Both the position numbers and the translations under genes were made by a program. From Bog-532 sp963833835 (GTDB lineage Bacteria > Actinomycetota > Actinomycetes > Streptosporangiales > Streptosporangiaceae): a stretch of 64,000 nucleotides of DNA. This document shows positions 50,801 through 57,735 of the stretch, in pieces. The stretch's first letter is position 1; each line of letters starts with the position of its first letter. Below the pieces are notes generated by a model that worked only from the letters and a program-made list of their open reading frames with translations, was not told the origin of the DNA and ran no database searches. The DNA lies in the NCBI GenBank assembly GCA_963833835.1, contig CAWHZI010000016.1:372001-436000 (forward strand). The letters run 5' to 3'.

Positions 50801-50964
50801 TCGGGCGCACCGGGGACGCGGGGCGTGCCGCCGACCTCGGCCGCGACCCGCACCGGGACTCGGGGCCGAGCATGATCGCCAGCGCCGGGGTGCGCGGCGC
50901 CGCGGGCCGGGACGACAGCGACTCCCGGCCGGGCCGGACCCCCGCCGGGATCCCTCAGGGATAA
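47815..50964 (+). CDS. membrane PAS-GGDEF-EAL c-di-GMP enzyme
   Basis: 1049 aa. About residues 1-310 are a membrane region of eight or nine hydrophobic segments (MNILGLLVSCAAAVSLWVG and others). A PAS domain follows (RTSDVVLVTDLDGAISYASP), split by a ~70-residue Ala/Gly/Asp/Glu insert (about 390-440). GGDEF domain: THLTFHDGLTGLPNRAYLEE and an intact RWGGDEFAVLI. EAL domain: TGAEALVRWW, INVSVNLSG-like (ISVNLSGRQIN), LEVTERVL, IDDFGTGYASLAYL, KIDPSFV. Both catalytic signatures are intact, so it could make and break c-di-GMP. The last ~110 residues are Gly/Ser/His-rich. Confidence 0.93.
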   Translation: MNILGLLVSCAAAVSLWVGASRHEGATARGYRWLAATAVFWFAGLLADQLFAGSFGGSGPLSLADVAPLLAMGPLVFGVTALASEPPDGGWRDGIEPVTAESADSRSILSSLADGYVMAIALLVIGWVTLFGADYRHSGEGAGTFLQNLVHPLVDAAVLGMLLPALTTSWRRVGLPYLALLAIGVGDALAVASRLSSGHSSTAQQVAQIVAFTLLGLTPWISRAYVPEMRRLPRSIPGSGRIVGSGRATVVSALTVAAATLVVLVRAIMGTPDSALAVAVTSRPAGLAVILAGGAALLVLVARVLVLIWETSLVLRAWRESSGSLRELADRTSDVVLVTDLDGAISYASPAVTDFGYTPDDMVGMRLDELVHPEDLSMALRATRAALGQPSSADAAAAEAAAGTGDPDGTVEAAATSADAAGAAGPVDSAETEGPAGAADPLADTEHGVTGRFPVRVRTADGTWRHIESTIMRYRVPGEPDQLLVTARDISDQVALRQQVTHLTFHDGLTGLPNRAYLEERSRDGLRRRGDGTEAGVVFLDLDGFTAVNDSAGHGAGDLVLAQAARRLRAIVPSHDTVARWGGDEFAVLIDNAPGVQDIADIAERMAGTISSAPFRVADRDIAMTASVGVALADGSPPGLVLRNADVAMSKAKDSGGGRVEVFAAHMHADVVRRLELASDLQGAISRQELTVQYQPVVDLETNKVTGAEALVRWWRDGAAVPPADFLDVAEDSGLIVPLGAWVLSTACGQAAAWRAEGWDVNISVNLSGRQINSPRFPESVAAALAESDLPPEALILEVTERVLVEEGGLLVERLSDLRRLGVRLAIDDFGTGYASLAYLRGLPVDIIKIDPSFVAGLGLDDTLTLLTRTIVQVGHDLDIMVVAEGIENQRQLRMLREMGCGFGQGFLVARPMAAPGMESFIAGATGGPATGHGGSSGHGGSGSSGHGGSSDHGGSSGHPDPAVEVPASPSGSASHGSASHGSTADHAVNGLTSELGRTGDAGRAADLGRDPHRDSGPSMIASAGVRGAAGRDDSDSRPGRTPAGIPQG

Positions 50965-51005
50965 GACCGGGCTGTCTCGCTAGGTGAGACGAATCGGTGA
51001 CCAAG

Positions 51006-51034
51006 TTGACGGCGCGCGCCGGACAAGGCATGGT
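51006..51034 (+). promoter_or_regulatory. ilvB operon promoter
   Basis: TTGACG (51006-51011), 17-nt spacer, CATGGT (51029-51034). The predicted start is 51041-51042, exactly at the GTG of the leader peptide. Confidence 0.6.
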
Positions 51035-51041
51035 GTCTGGT

Positions 51042-51089
51042 GTGAACCTGACCTTCATTCTGGTACTTGGACGGCGCGCAGACCGCTGA
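51042..51089 (+). CDS. ilvB leader peptide
   Basis: 15 codons from GTG 51042 (VNLTFILVLGRRADR): after the start codon it contains three Leu, one Ile and one Val, clustered as F-I-L-V-L. In the same frame it could begin at ATG 51030, adding four residues. The promoter places the RNA 5' end at the GTG, so it is probably leaderless. Ribosome stalling here when branched-chain aminoacyl-tRNA is scarce would control the terminator at 51111-51145. Attenuation of ilvB is known in other actinobacteria. Confidence 0.7.
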   Translation: MNLTFILVLGRRADR

Positions 51090-51110
51090 CCCAAGCCAGC
51101 CTCTGCGCGC
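51074..51110 (+). promoter_or_regulatory. pause hairpin of the ilvB attenuator
   Basis: GCGCGCAGA (51074-51082) pairs perfectly with TCTGCGCGC (51102-51110). The 5' arm overlaps the end of the leader peptide gene, so a ribosome stalled at the Leu-Val-Leu codons would mask it. The 3' arm abuts the terminator. Confidence 0.65.
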
Positions 51111-51145
51111 TCCCCTCGACTGCCACCCGGCACGGGGGGTTTTTT
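51111..51145 (+). terminator. ilvB attenuator terminator
   Basis: CCCC (51112-51115) with GGGG, inner TGCC/GGCA stem, then six T (51140-51145). It lies 60 nt before the ilvB ATG and after the leader peptide, so it is an intrinsic terminator inside the leader. Confidence 0.75.
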
Positions 51146-51204
51146 AATGCCCGTCCGCTCGCGCACACTCGCGGCGGAGTGTTTCGCCGAATAAGGAAAA
51201 TCGG

Positions 51205-53460
51205 ATGACTGAGCAGACGAAACCCGCCTCTCCCACGCGCGCACATTCCAGCCCCACGCCGCTGGAAGTCGCGCGGGCGGTGCATCGTGACTCGGCCGGA
51301 GCCGGCGGCCGCGACGCGAGTGGCCCCGAGGCGCACAGCGACCAGGAGGCCGCCATCAGCCAGGACGCAGGCCAGAACGGTGGCCCCGGTCCGGCCGCCG
51401 CCCACCCCACCGCGGCCGCCGCCGCGAGCGCCGGCCCTGCGAGCGCCGGCCCTGCGAGCGCCGGTCCGGCGACTGCCAGCACCAGCACCCCGGCCACGCC
51501 CTCCGGTCCGGCCGGAAGCGCCGCCAACGGCACCGCCAGTGCGGTGGCCCACGTCGCCGCGGGCGCGGGCACCCCGACCACCGGCCTTTCTGGCGCCCCG
51601 AGCGCCACGGGGGCTGCGGCCAGCACCACCCCCACCCCGGCGGCCCTGGGCAAGACCCGGATGACCGGCGCCCAGGCCCTGGTCCGGGCGCTGGAGAAGG
51701 TCGGCGCGGACGTGGTGTTCGGCCTGCCCGGCGGCGCGATCCTGCCCGCCTATGACCCGCTGCTCGACTCGACCGAGGTCCGGCACATCCTGGTCCGCCA
51801 CGAGCAGGGCGCGGGCCACGCCGCCACCGGGTACGCGCAGGCCACCGGGCGCGTCGGGGTGTGCATGGCCACCTCGGGGCCGGGTGCGACCAACCTGGTC
51901 ACCCCGATCGCCGACGCCTACATGGACTCGGTGCCGATCGTCGCGATCACCGGGCAGGTGTCCAGCAGCCTGATCGGCACGGACGGGTTCCAGGAAGCCG
52001 ATATCTCCGGCATCACCATCCCGGTCACCAAGCACAACTTCCTGGTCACCAAGGCCGACGACATCGCCCGCACGATCGCGGAGGCGTTCCACCTGGCCGC
52101 CACCGGCCGACCGGGCCCGGTCCTGGTCGACATCGCCAAGGACGCGTTGCAGGCCCAGACCGACTTCAGCTGGCCGGTGCCGCTCGACCTGCCCGGCTAC
52201 CACCCGGTGACCCGGCCGCACTCCCGCCAGATCCGGGAAGCGGCGCGGATGATCACCGGGGCCAGCCGCCCGGTGCTCTACGTCGGCGGCGGCATCATCA
52301 AGGCCGAGGCCGCCCCCGAGCTGCTCACGCTGGCCGAGCTGACCGGCATCCCGGTGGTCACCACGCTGATGGCCCGGGGCGCGTTCCCCGACGGGCACCA
52401 GCAGCACCTGGGCATGCCCGGCATGCACGGCTCGGTCGCGGCGGTCGGCGCGCTGCAGAAGTCGGACCTGCTCATCACGCTCGGAGCCCGGTTCGATGAC
52501 CGGGTGACCGGCCAGCTGGCCTCGTTCGCGCCGGACGCCCAGGTCATTCACGCCGACATCGACCCGGCCGAGATCTCCAAGAACCGGCGGGCCGACGTGC
52601 CGATCGTGGGTGACTGCCGCGAGGTGATCTCCGACCTGATCACCGCGATCAAGTCCGAGCACCAGGCCGGCCGGCGCGGCGACCACGACGCCTGGTGGAC
52701 CCAGCTGGAGGCGTTGCGCAGCACCTACCCGATCGGCTACGACGAGCCGTCCGACGGCACGCTGGCCCCGCAGTACGTGATCAAGCGGATTGGCGAGATC
52801 GCGGGCCCGGAGGCGATCTACGCGGCCGGCGTCGGCCAGCACCAGATGTGGGCCGCGCAGTTCATCAGCTACCAGCACCCGCGCACCTGGCTGAACTCCG
52901 GTGGTGCCGGCACCATGGGTTACGCGGTGCCCGCCGCGATGGGGGCCAAGGTCGGCATGCGGGACGCCTGTGTGTGGGCCATCGACGGGGACGGCTGCTT
53001 CCAGATGACCAACCAGGAGCTCGCCACCTGCGCGCTGGAGGGCATCCCGATCAAGGTGGCCATCATCAACAACGGCAACCTGGGCATGGTCCGGCAGTGG
53101 CAGACGCTGTTCTACGGCGAGCGCTACTCCAACACCGACCTGCGCCGGGCCGGGACCTCAGCCGACCTGCCGGGCGCCATGCCCGGTGCGCCGGAGGCGC
53201 CGCGCGCGGTGGCCGGGACCCGGGTGCCGGACTTCGTCAAGCTGGCCGAAGCCTACGGCTGCGCCGCGATCCGGTGTGAGCGGCCGGAGGACGTGGACGC
53301 GACGATCAAGCAGGCCATGGAGATCAACGACCGCCCGGTCGTGGTCGACTTCATCGTGCACCGGGACGCGATGGTGTGGCCGATGGTGCCCGCCGGCACC
53401 AGCAACGACGACATCCAGTTCGCCCGCGACATGGCCCCCGACTGGGCCGGCGCCGAATAA
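51205..53460 (+). CDS. ilvB: acetolactate synthase large subunit
   Basis: TPP enzyme, first common step of valine, leucine and isoleucine synthesis. 751 aa against the usual ~600. The excess is an N-terminal Ala/Gly/Pro/Thr stretch of about 140 residues with a 15-nt tandem repeat (SAGPASAGPASAGPA). The enzyme proper starts at TRMTGAQALVRALEKVGADV. Seen: catalytic Glu in VRHEQGAGHAATGYA, GDGCFQMTNQELATC, and NNGNLGMVRQWQTLFY. A later start (near 51661) would give a normal-length protein, but no good site was found. Followed by ilvN. Confidence 0.96.
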   Translation: MTEQTKPASPTRAHSSPTPLEVARAVHRDSAGAGGRDASGPEAHSDQEAAISQDAGQNGGPGPAAAHPTAAAAASAGPASAGPASAGPATASTSTPATPSGPAGSAANGTASAVAHVAAGAGTPTTGLSGAPSATGAAASTTPTPAALGKTRMTGAQALVRALEKVGADVVFGLPGGAILPAYDPLLDSTEVRHILVRHEQGAGHAATGYAQATGRVGVCMATSGPGATNLVTPIADAYMDSVPIVAITGQVSSSLIGTDGFQEADISGITIPVTKHNFLVTKADDIARTIAEAFHLAATGRPGPVLVDIAKDALQAQTDFSWPVPLDLPGYHPVTRPHSRQIREAARMITGASRPVLYVGGGIIKAEAAPELLTLAELTGIPVVTTLMARGAFPDGHQQHLGMPGMHGSVAAVGALQKSDLLITLGARFDDRVTGQLASFAPDAQVIHADIDPAEISKNRRADVPIVGDCREVISDLITAIKSEHQAGRRGDHDAWWTQLEALRSTYPIGYDEPSDGTLAPQYVIKRIGEIAGPEAIYAAGVGQHQMWAAQFISYQHPRTWLNSGGAGTMGYAVPAAMGAKVGMRDACVWAIDGDGCFQMTNQELATCALEGIPIKVAIINNGNLGMVRQWQTLFYGERYSNTDLRRAGTSADLPGAMPGAPEAPRAVAGTRVPDFVKLAEAYGCAAIRCERPEDVDATIKQAMEINDRPVVVDFIVHRDAMVWPMVPAGTSNDDIQFARDMAPDWAGAE

Positions 53461-53505
53461 CCGTCCGCCCAACAGCGAACAGTGAGCAGAGAAGGCATAG
53501 AGCAG

Positions 53506-54030
53506 ATGAGCAGGCATACGCTGTCCGTGCTGGTCGAGAACAAGCCTGGGGTCCTGGTCAGGATCTCGGGACTGTTCTCACGGCGCGGGTTCAACATCGA
53601 CTCGCTGGCGGTCGGCCCGACCGAGCACGAGGAGATCTCCCGGATGACGATCGTGGTGAACTGCGAGGAGCACCCGCTCGAGCAGGTCACCAAGCAGCTC
53701 AACAAGCTGATCAACGTGCTCAAGATCGTTGAGCTGGAGCAGGGGCAGGCGGTCCAGCGCGAGCTGCTGCTGATCAAGGTCCGGGCGGACTCAGAAAGCC
53801 GGTCGAAGGTGCTGGAGACCGTCCAGCTCTTCCGGGCCAAGGTGGTCGACGTGGCGCTGGACGCGGTGACGGTGGAAGCCACCGGCAACCGGGACAAGCT
53901 GGACGCGCTGATCCGGGTGCTGGAGCCGTTCGGTATCAAGGAACTGGTCCAGTCCGGGATGGTCGCGGTCGGCCGTGGCGGCCGGTCCATCACCGACCGG
54001 GCGCTGCGCCCGGTCGAGCGCAGCGCCTGA
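53506..54030 (+). CDS. ilvN: acetolactate synthase small (regulatory) subunit
   Basis: 174 aa with an N-terminal ACT domain (HTLSVLVENKPGVLVRISGLF, SRRGFNIDSLAVG) and the C-terminal ALS_ss_C part. Confers valine feedback on IlvB. ATG 53506 is preferred; GTG 53482 in frame has weaker fit. AGAGAAGG lies about 10 nt upstream. 45 nt after ilvB; the same transcript continues to ilvC. Confidence 0.97.
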   Translation: MSRHTLSVLVENKPGVLVRISGLFSRRGFNIDSLAVGPTEHEEISRMTIVVNCEEHPLEQVTKQLNKLINVLKIVELEQGQAVQRELLLIKVRADSESRSKVLETVQLFRAKVVDVALDAVTVEATGNRDKLDALIRVLEPFGIKELVQSGMVAVGRGGRSITDRALRPVERSA

Positions 54031-54070
54031 CGGCGAGCCCAGCGCCCGACCGCGAGCGCAGCGCCTGACA
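54014..54070 (+). repeat. 19-bp repeat, three tandem imperfect copies
   Basis: The end of ilvN (CGAGCGCAGCGCCTGAC) is repeated as CGAGCCCAGCGCCCGAC and CGAGCGCAGCGCCTGAC in the ilvN-ilvC gap. It looks like local duplication of the ilvN stop region. Confidence 0.7.
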
Positions 54071-54108
54071 GCCAGAAACAACCCATAGATAAGAAGAAAG
54101 GCCAGGCA

Positions 54109-55110
54109 GTGGCAGAGATTTTCTACGACGACGACGCCAACCTCGGAGCAATCCAGGGGCGGCACGTCGCCGTGCTCGGGTACGGCAGCCAGGGGCACGC
54201 GCACGCGCTGTCCCTGCGGGACTCCGGCGTCGACGTGCGGGTCGGCCTGCCGGAGGGCTCGAAGAGCCGGTCCAAGGCTGAGGACGACGGCCTGCCGGTG
54301 GTCACCCCGGCGCAGGCGTCTGAGCAGGCCGACCTGATCATGGTCTCGGTGCCCGACACCATCCAGCGCAGCCTGTACGAGGAGGCCATCGCGCCGAACC
54401 TGGCCGACGGGGACGCGCTGTTCTTCGCCCACGGGCTGAACATCCGCTACGGCCTGATCAAGGCGCCCGCGGGTGTGGACGTGTGCATGGTCGCGCCGAA
54501 GGGCCCGGGTCACCTGGTCCGCCGCCAGTTCAACGCCGGCCGCGGCGTCCCGGTGCTGGTCGCCGTGGAGCAGGACGCGACCGGCAACGCCTGGCCGCTG
54601 ACCCTGGCCTACGCCAAGGGCATCGGCGGGACCCGGGCCGGCGCGCTGAAGACCACGTTCACCGAGGAGACTGAGACCGACCTGTTCGGTGAGCAGGCCG
54701 TGCTCTGCGGCGGCGTCTCCGAGCTGATCAAGGCCGGGTTCGGCACCCTGGTCGAGGCGGGCTACCAGCCCGAGGTCGCCTACTTCGAGTGCCTGCATGA
54801 GATGAAGCTCATCGTCGACCTGATGTACGAGGGCGGCATCTCCAAGATGTACTGGTCGTGCTCGGACACCGCCGAATTCGGCGGTTACACCCGCGGCCCG
54901 CGCATCATCAACGACCAGACCCGCGAAGAGATGCGCAAGATCCTGGGCGAGATCCAGGACGGCCAGTTCGCCCGCGAGCTGGTCGAGGAGTTCGACGCCG
55001 GTTCGCCGAACTTCCTCAAGCGCCGCGAGGAAGAGCACAACGAGCAGATCGAGCAGGTCGGGGCCAAGCTCCGCCCGCTCATGAGCTGGATCGGCTCCGA
55101 CGAGGACTGA
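54109..55110 (+). CDS. ilvC: ketol-acid reductoisomerase (NADP+)
   Basis: Second step of branched-chain synthesis. 333 aa, class I. NADPH motif VAVLGYGSQGHAHALSLRDS; conserved VAPKGPGHLVRRQF, TFTEETETDLFGEQAVLCGG, CLHEMKLIVDLMYEGG. GTG 54109 with AGAAAGG upstream. Last gene of ilvBNC before the hairpin at 55117. Confidence 0.98.
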   Translation: MAEIFYDDDANLGAIQGRHVAVLGYGSQGHAHALSLRDSGVDVRVGLPEGSKSRSKAEDDGLPVVTPAQASEQADLIMVSVPDTIQRSLYEEAIAPNLADGDALFFAHGLNIRYGLIKAPAGVDVCMVAPKGPGHLVRRQFNAGRGVPVLVAVEQDATGNAWPLTLAYAKGIGGTRAGALKTTFTEETETDLFGEQAVLCGGVSELIKAGFGTLVEAGYQPEVAYFECLHEMKLIVDLMYEGGISKMYWSCSDTAEFGGYTRGPRIINDQTREEMRKILGEIQDGQFARELVEEFDAGSPNFLKRREEEHNEQIEQVGAKLRPLMSWIGSDED

Positions 55111-55116
55111 CCCTTC

Positions 55117-55147
55117 CGCCCGCCGCCGGCCCCGCCGGCGGCGGGCG
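55117..55147 (+). terminator. ilvBNC terminator-like hairpin
   Basis: Perfect 14-bp stem CGCCCGCCGCCGGC / GCCGGCGGCGGGCG with CCC loop, 6 nt after the ilvC stop. No T run follows. It precedes a separate leuB promoter. Confidence 0.65.
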
Positions 55148-55179
55148 ATCCCGTTCCGACCACCGCTAAGGTTTTCCCC

Positions 55180-56232
55180 ATGTCTTCTCGCACCATCCGG
55201 CTCGCCGTCGTCGGCGGCGACGGCATCGGCCCCGAGGTCACCGCCGAGGCGCTCAAGGTCCTGCGCGCTGCCACTCCGGACGTGACCATCGACGTGACCG
55301 ACTACGACCTGGGCGCGCGCCGCTGGCACCGGACCGGTGAGACGCTGCCGGACGCGGTGCTGGAGGAGATCCGCGGGCATGACGCGATCCTGCTCGGCGC
55401 GGTCGGCGACCCCAGCGTGCCCAGTGGCGTGCTGGAGCGCGGGCTGCTGCTGCGGCTGCGCTTCGAGCTCGACCAGTACGTGAACCTGCGCCCGGTCCGG
55501 CTGTACCCCGGGGTCACCACCCCGCTGGCCGCGGCCCGGGCCGAGAACATTGACATGGTGGTGGTGCGCGAGGGCACCGAGGGCCCGTACACCGGCGCCG
55601 GCGGGGTGATGCGCAAGGGCACCCCGGGCGAGATCGCCACCCAGGAGAGCCTGAACACCGCGTTCGGCGTGGAGCGGGTCGCCCGCTACGCCTTTGACCG
55701 CGCCGCGGCCCGGCCCCGCCAGAAGCTCACCCTGGTGCACAAGACCAACGTGCTGACCTACGCCGGCGACCTGTGGCAGCGGACCGTGGACCGGCTGGCC
55801 AAGGAGTTCGCCCACGTGTCGGTGGACTACGCGCACGTGGACGCGGCCTCGATGTTCTTCATCACCCAGCCCGAGCGCTTCGACGTGGTCGTGACCGACA
55901 ACCTGTTCGGCGACATCCTGACCGACCTGGGGGCCGCCATCGCCGGCGGCATCGGCCTGGCCGCCAGCGGGAACATCAACCCGGAAGGCACCGCGCCCAG
56001 CATGTTCGAGCCGGTGCACGGGAGCGCGCCCGACATCGCGGGCCAGCAGAAGGCCGACCCGACCGCGGCCATCTTGTCCGCGGCCATGCTCTGTAACCAC
56101 CTGGGGCTGACCGCCGAGGCGGCCAAGATCGAGCAGGCCGTCGCGGACGACCTGGTCGAGCGGCAGGGCGAGTGGGCTCGCCGCAGCACCCCGGAAATCG
56201 GCGACGACATCGCCCGGCGAGTAATCGGCTAG
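55180..56232 (+). CDS. leuB: 3-isopropylmalate dehydrogenase
   Basis: Third step of leucine synthesis; also acts on methylmalate in the citramalate route. 350 aa. IRLAVVGGDGIGPEVTAEAL; RLRFELDQYVNLRPVRLYPG; VVREGTEGPYTGAGG; LTLVHKTNVLTYAGDLW; TDNLFGDILTDLGAAI; FEPVHGSAPDIAGQ. The ATG at 55180 lies 7 nt after TAAGGT (55167-55172), so it is probably leaderless with its own promoter. Confidence 0.97.
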   Translation: MSSRTIRLAVVGGDGIGPEVTAEALKVLRAATPDVTIDVTDYDLGARRWHRTGETLPDAVLEEIRGHDAILLGAVGDPSVPSGVLERGLLLRLRFELDQYVNLRPVRLYPGVTTPLAAARAENIDMVVVREGTEGPYTGAGGVMRKGTPGEIATQESLNTAFGVERVARYAFDRAAARPRQKLTLVHKTNVLTYAGDLWQRTVDRLAKEFAHVSVDYAHVDAASMFFITQPERFDVVVTDNLFGDILTDLGAAIAGGIGLAASGNINPEGTAPSMFEPVHGSAPDIAGQQKADPTAAILSAAMLCNHLGLTAEAAKIEQAVADDLVERQGEWARRSTPEIGDDIARRVIG

Positions 56233-56278
56233 GGCGGTGCTGGCTGCGCCGCCCCTGGCCTTAGCGGGCGGCGCGCCA

Positions 56279-56332
56279 TCCCGGGCCGTCCGCGTCCAGT
56301 TCGGTAGTTGGACGCACGGGACGGCCCGCGGG
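56279..56332 (+). promoter_or_regulatory. long GC hairpin between leuB and ilvE
   Basis: CCCGGGCCGTCC-GCGTCCA pairs with TGGACGC-ACG-GGACGGCCCGCGGG around a 10-nt loop, with a 3-nt bulge. It lies 50 nt after leuB and 80 nt before ilvE. There is no T run; a terminator for leuB or an RNA stability element is likely. Confidence 0.55.
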
Positions 56333-56357
56333 AATCTCTCCTCGGCACATCCCGGCG

Positions 56358-56400
56358 TAAAGTTTTAACGTGCTCCACCGGGTTGCCGGTGGTTAGGAGG
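56358..56400 (+). promoter_or_regulatory. ilvE promoter, mini-leader frame and SD-adjacent hairpin
   Basis: TAAAGT (56358-56363) is a possible -10 whose start site would fall on GTG 56370, opening an eight-codon frame (VLHRVAGG) that stops inside the Shine-Dalgarno (TAGGAGG). CCACCGG (56375-56381) and CCGGTGG (56386-56392) form a 7-bp hairpin directly before AGGAGG (56395-56400). This could couple or gate ilvE translation. No good -35 was found. Confidence 0.35.
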
Positions 56401-56409
56401 ATTTCTGCG

Positions 56410-57528
56410 ATGACTGCGCCTACGCAGACCGACATAGTGTTCGACGTCCGCCCGTCCGGTACCCCGGCTCCGGCGGCCGACCGTGAACAGCTGCTGGCCA
56501 ACCCGAAGTTCGGCACACGGTTCACCGATCACATGATCACCCTGCGGTGGACCGAGACCGATGGCTGGCATGACGGGCGGCTGGAGCCTTACGGCCCCTT
56601 CACCCTGGATCCCGCCACCGCGGTGTTCCACTACTCGCAGGAGTTTTTCGAGGGTCTCAAGGCCTACCGGCAGGCCGGCGGCTCGATCGTGATGTTCCGG
56701 CCCCAGGCCAACGCGACCCGATTCAACAGCTCGGCCCGGCGGATGGCCATGCCGGAGCTGCCGGAGCAGGCGTTCGTGCAAGCCCTGGAGCTGCTGGTCA
56801 CCCAGGACCGGGAGTGGGTGCCGGAGGAGCTGGAGAAGAGCCTCTACCTGCGGCCGTTCATGATCGCCACCCAGCCCGGGCTGGGTGTGAACCACCCCTC
56901 GTCCAGCTACCTGTTCTCGGTCATCGCCTCCCCGGCCGGGGCCTACTTCTCCGGCGGGGTCAAGCCGGTGGCGGTCTGGCTGTGCCACGACTACACCCGG
57001 GCTGCCCCGGGCGGTACCGGCGAGGTCAAGTGCGGCGGCAACTACGCGGCCGCGTTCCTGGCCCAGCGCGAAGCGGTCGAGAACGGCTGTGACCAGGTCG
57101 TCTGGCTGGACTCCGCCGAGCACCGCTGGGTGGAGGAGATGGGCGGGATGAACCTGTTCTTCGTCTACGGGACGGGTGCCGACGCCCGGATCATGACCCC
57201 GTCGCTGACCGGCACCTTGCTGCCCGGCATCACCCGCGACTCGCTGCTTCAGCTGGCCCCGAAGCTCGGCATCCAGGCCGTGGAGGGCAAGATCTCGACC
57301 GATCAGTGGCAGGCCGACAGCGCCTCCGGCGAGCTGACCGAGGTGTTCGCCTGCGGCACGGCCGCGGTCATCACCCCGGTCGGCAAGGTCAAGGGCCCGC
57401 ACGGGGAGTGGCTGATCGGCGGCGACGGGAGCCCGGGACCGGTGACCATGCGCCTGCGCGAGGAGCTGCTCGGGCTGCAGTACGGCCAGCGCCCGGACCC
57501 GTACGGCTGGATTCACAAGGTCTGCTGA
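56410..57528 (+). CDS. ilvE: branched-chain amino acid aminotransferase
   Basis: Final transamination for Ile, Leu and Val; fold-type IV PLP enzyme, 372 aa. QEFFEGLKAYRQAGGSIVMFRP, NSSARRMAMPELP, PLP Lys in GTGEVKCGGNYAAAFLAQ, and EEMGGMNLFFVYG. The ATG at 56410 has AGGAGG 9 nt upstream; the frame extension to 56308 is non-coding leader. Between leuB and cimA. Confidence 0.97.
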   Translation: MTAPTQTDIVFDVRPSGTPAPAADREQLLANPKFGTRFTDHMITLRWTETDGWHDGRLEPYGPFTLDPATAVFHYSQEFFEGLKAYRQAGGSIVMFRPQANATRFNSSARRMAMPELPEQAFVQALELLVTQDREWVPEELEKSLYLRPFMIATQPGLGVNHPSSSYLFSVIASPAGAYFSGGVKPVAVWLCHDYTRAAPGGTGEVKCGGNYAAAFLAQREAVENGCDQVVWLDSAEHRWVEEMGGMNLFFVYGTGADARIMTPSLTGTLLPGITRDSLLQLAPKLGIQAVEGKISTDQWQADSASGELTEVFACGTAAVITPVGKVKGPHGEWLIGGDGSPGPVTMRLREELLGLQYGQRPDPYGWIHKVC

Positions 57529-57551
57529 GGGTCTCACCATCTGAGACATAG

Positions 57552-57582
57552 TTGGCCCTGGCCGGACGTCGTGTGGCACACT
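57552..57582 (+). promoter_or_regulatory. cimA promoter
   Basis: CACACT (57577-57582) serves as -10 with TTGGCC (57552-57557) 19 nt upstream as a weak -35. The start predicted 6-7 nt downstream coincides with the ATG of the leader peptide at 57589. Confidence 0.45.
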
Positions 57583-57588
57583 GCCCAC

Positions 57589-57633
57589 ATGACGTCCGGC
57601 CGCATCATTATCGGCAGGCGCGTCGGTAGCTAA
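57589..57633 (+). CDS. cimA leader peptide with three Ile codons
   Basis: ATG 57589 to TAA 57633 encodes MTSGRIIIGRRVGS, with three consecutive isoleucine codons (ATC ATT ATC, 57604-57612) and one Val. No Shine-Dalgarno; the -10 box lies 6 nt upstream, so the peptide appears leaderless. Isoleucine is the end product of the citramalate pathway opened by the next gene, so this has the form of an Ile-sensing attenuator leader. Confidence 0.75.
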   Translation: MTSGRIIIGRRVGS

Positions 57634-57653
57634 GCAAGCCGCCACCGACGCGC
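57618..57653 (+). promoter_or_regulatory. pause hairpin of the cimA attenuator
   Basis: GCGCGTCGGT (57618-57627) pairs perfectly with ACCGACGCGC (57644-57653). The 5' arm starts 6 nt after the last Ile codon, within reach of a ribosome stalled there. Confidence 0.7.
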
Positions 57654-57683
57654 AGACCTCTCGCATGCCGCGAGGGGTCTTTT
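57654..57683 (+). terminator. cimA attenuator terminator
   Basis: AGACCTCTCGC (57654-57664) pairs with GCGAGGGGTCT (57670-57680; one T-G pair), loop ATGCC, then TTTT. It is 53 nt before the cimA ATG, directly after the pause hairpin. Confidence 0.8.
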
Positions 57684-57735
57684 GCTTTGTGCGGGCCCTC
57701 CGGCACGGCCAACCCCCAAGGAACGGATCAGCCAG

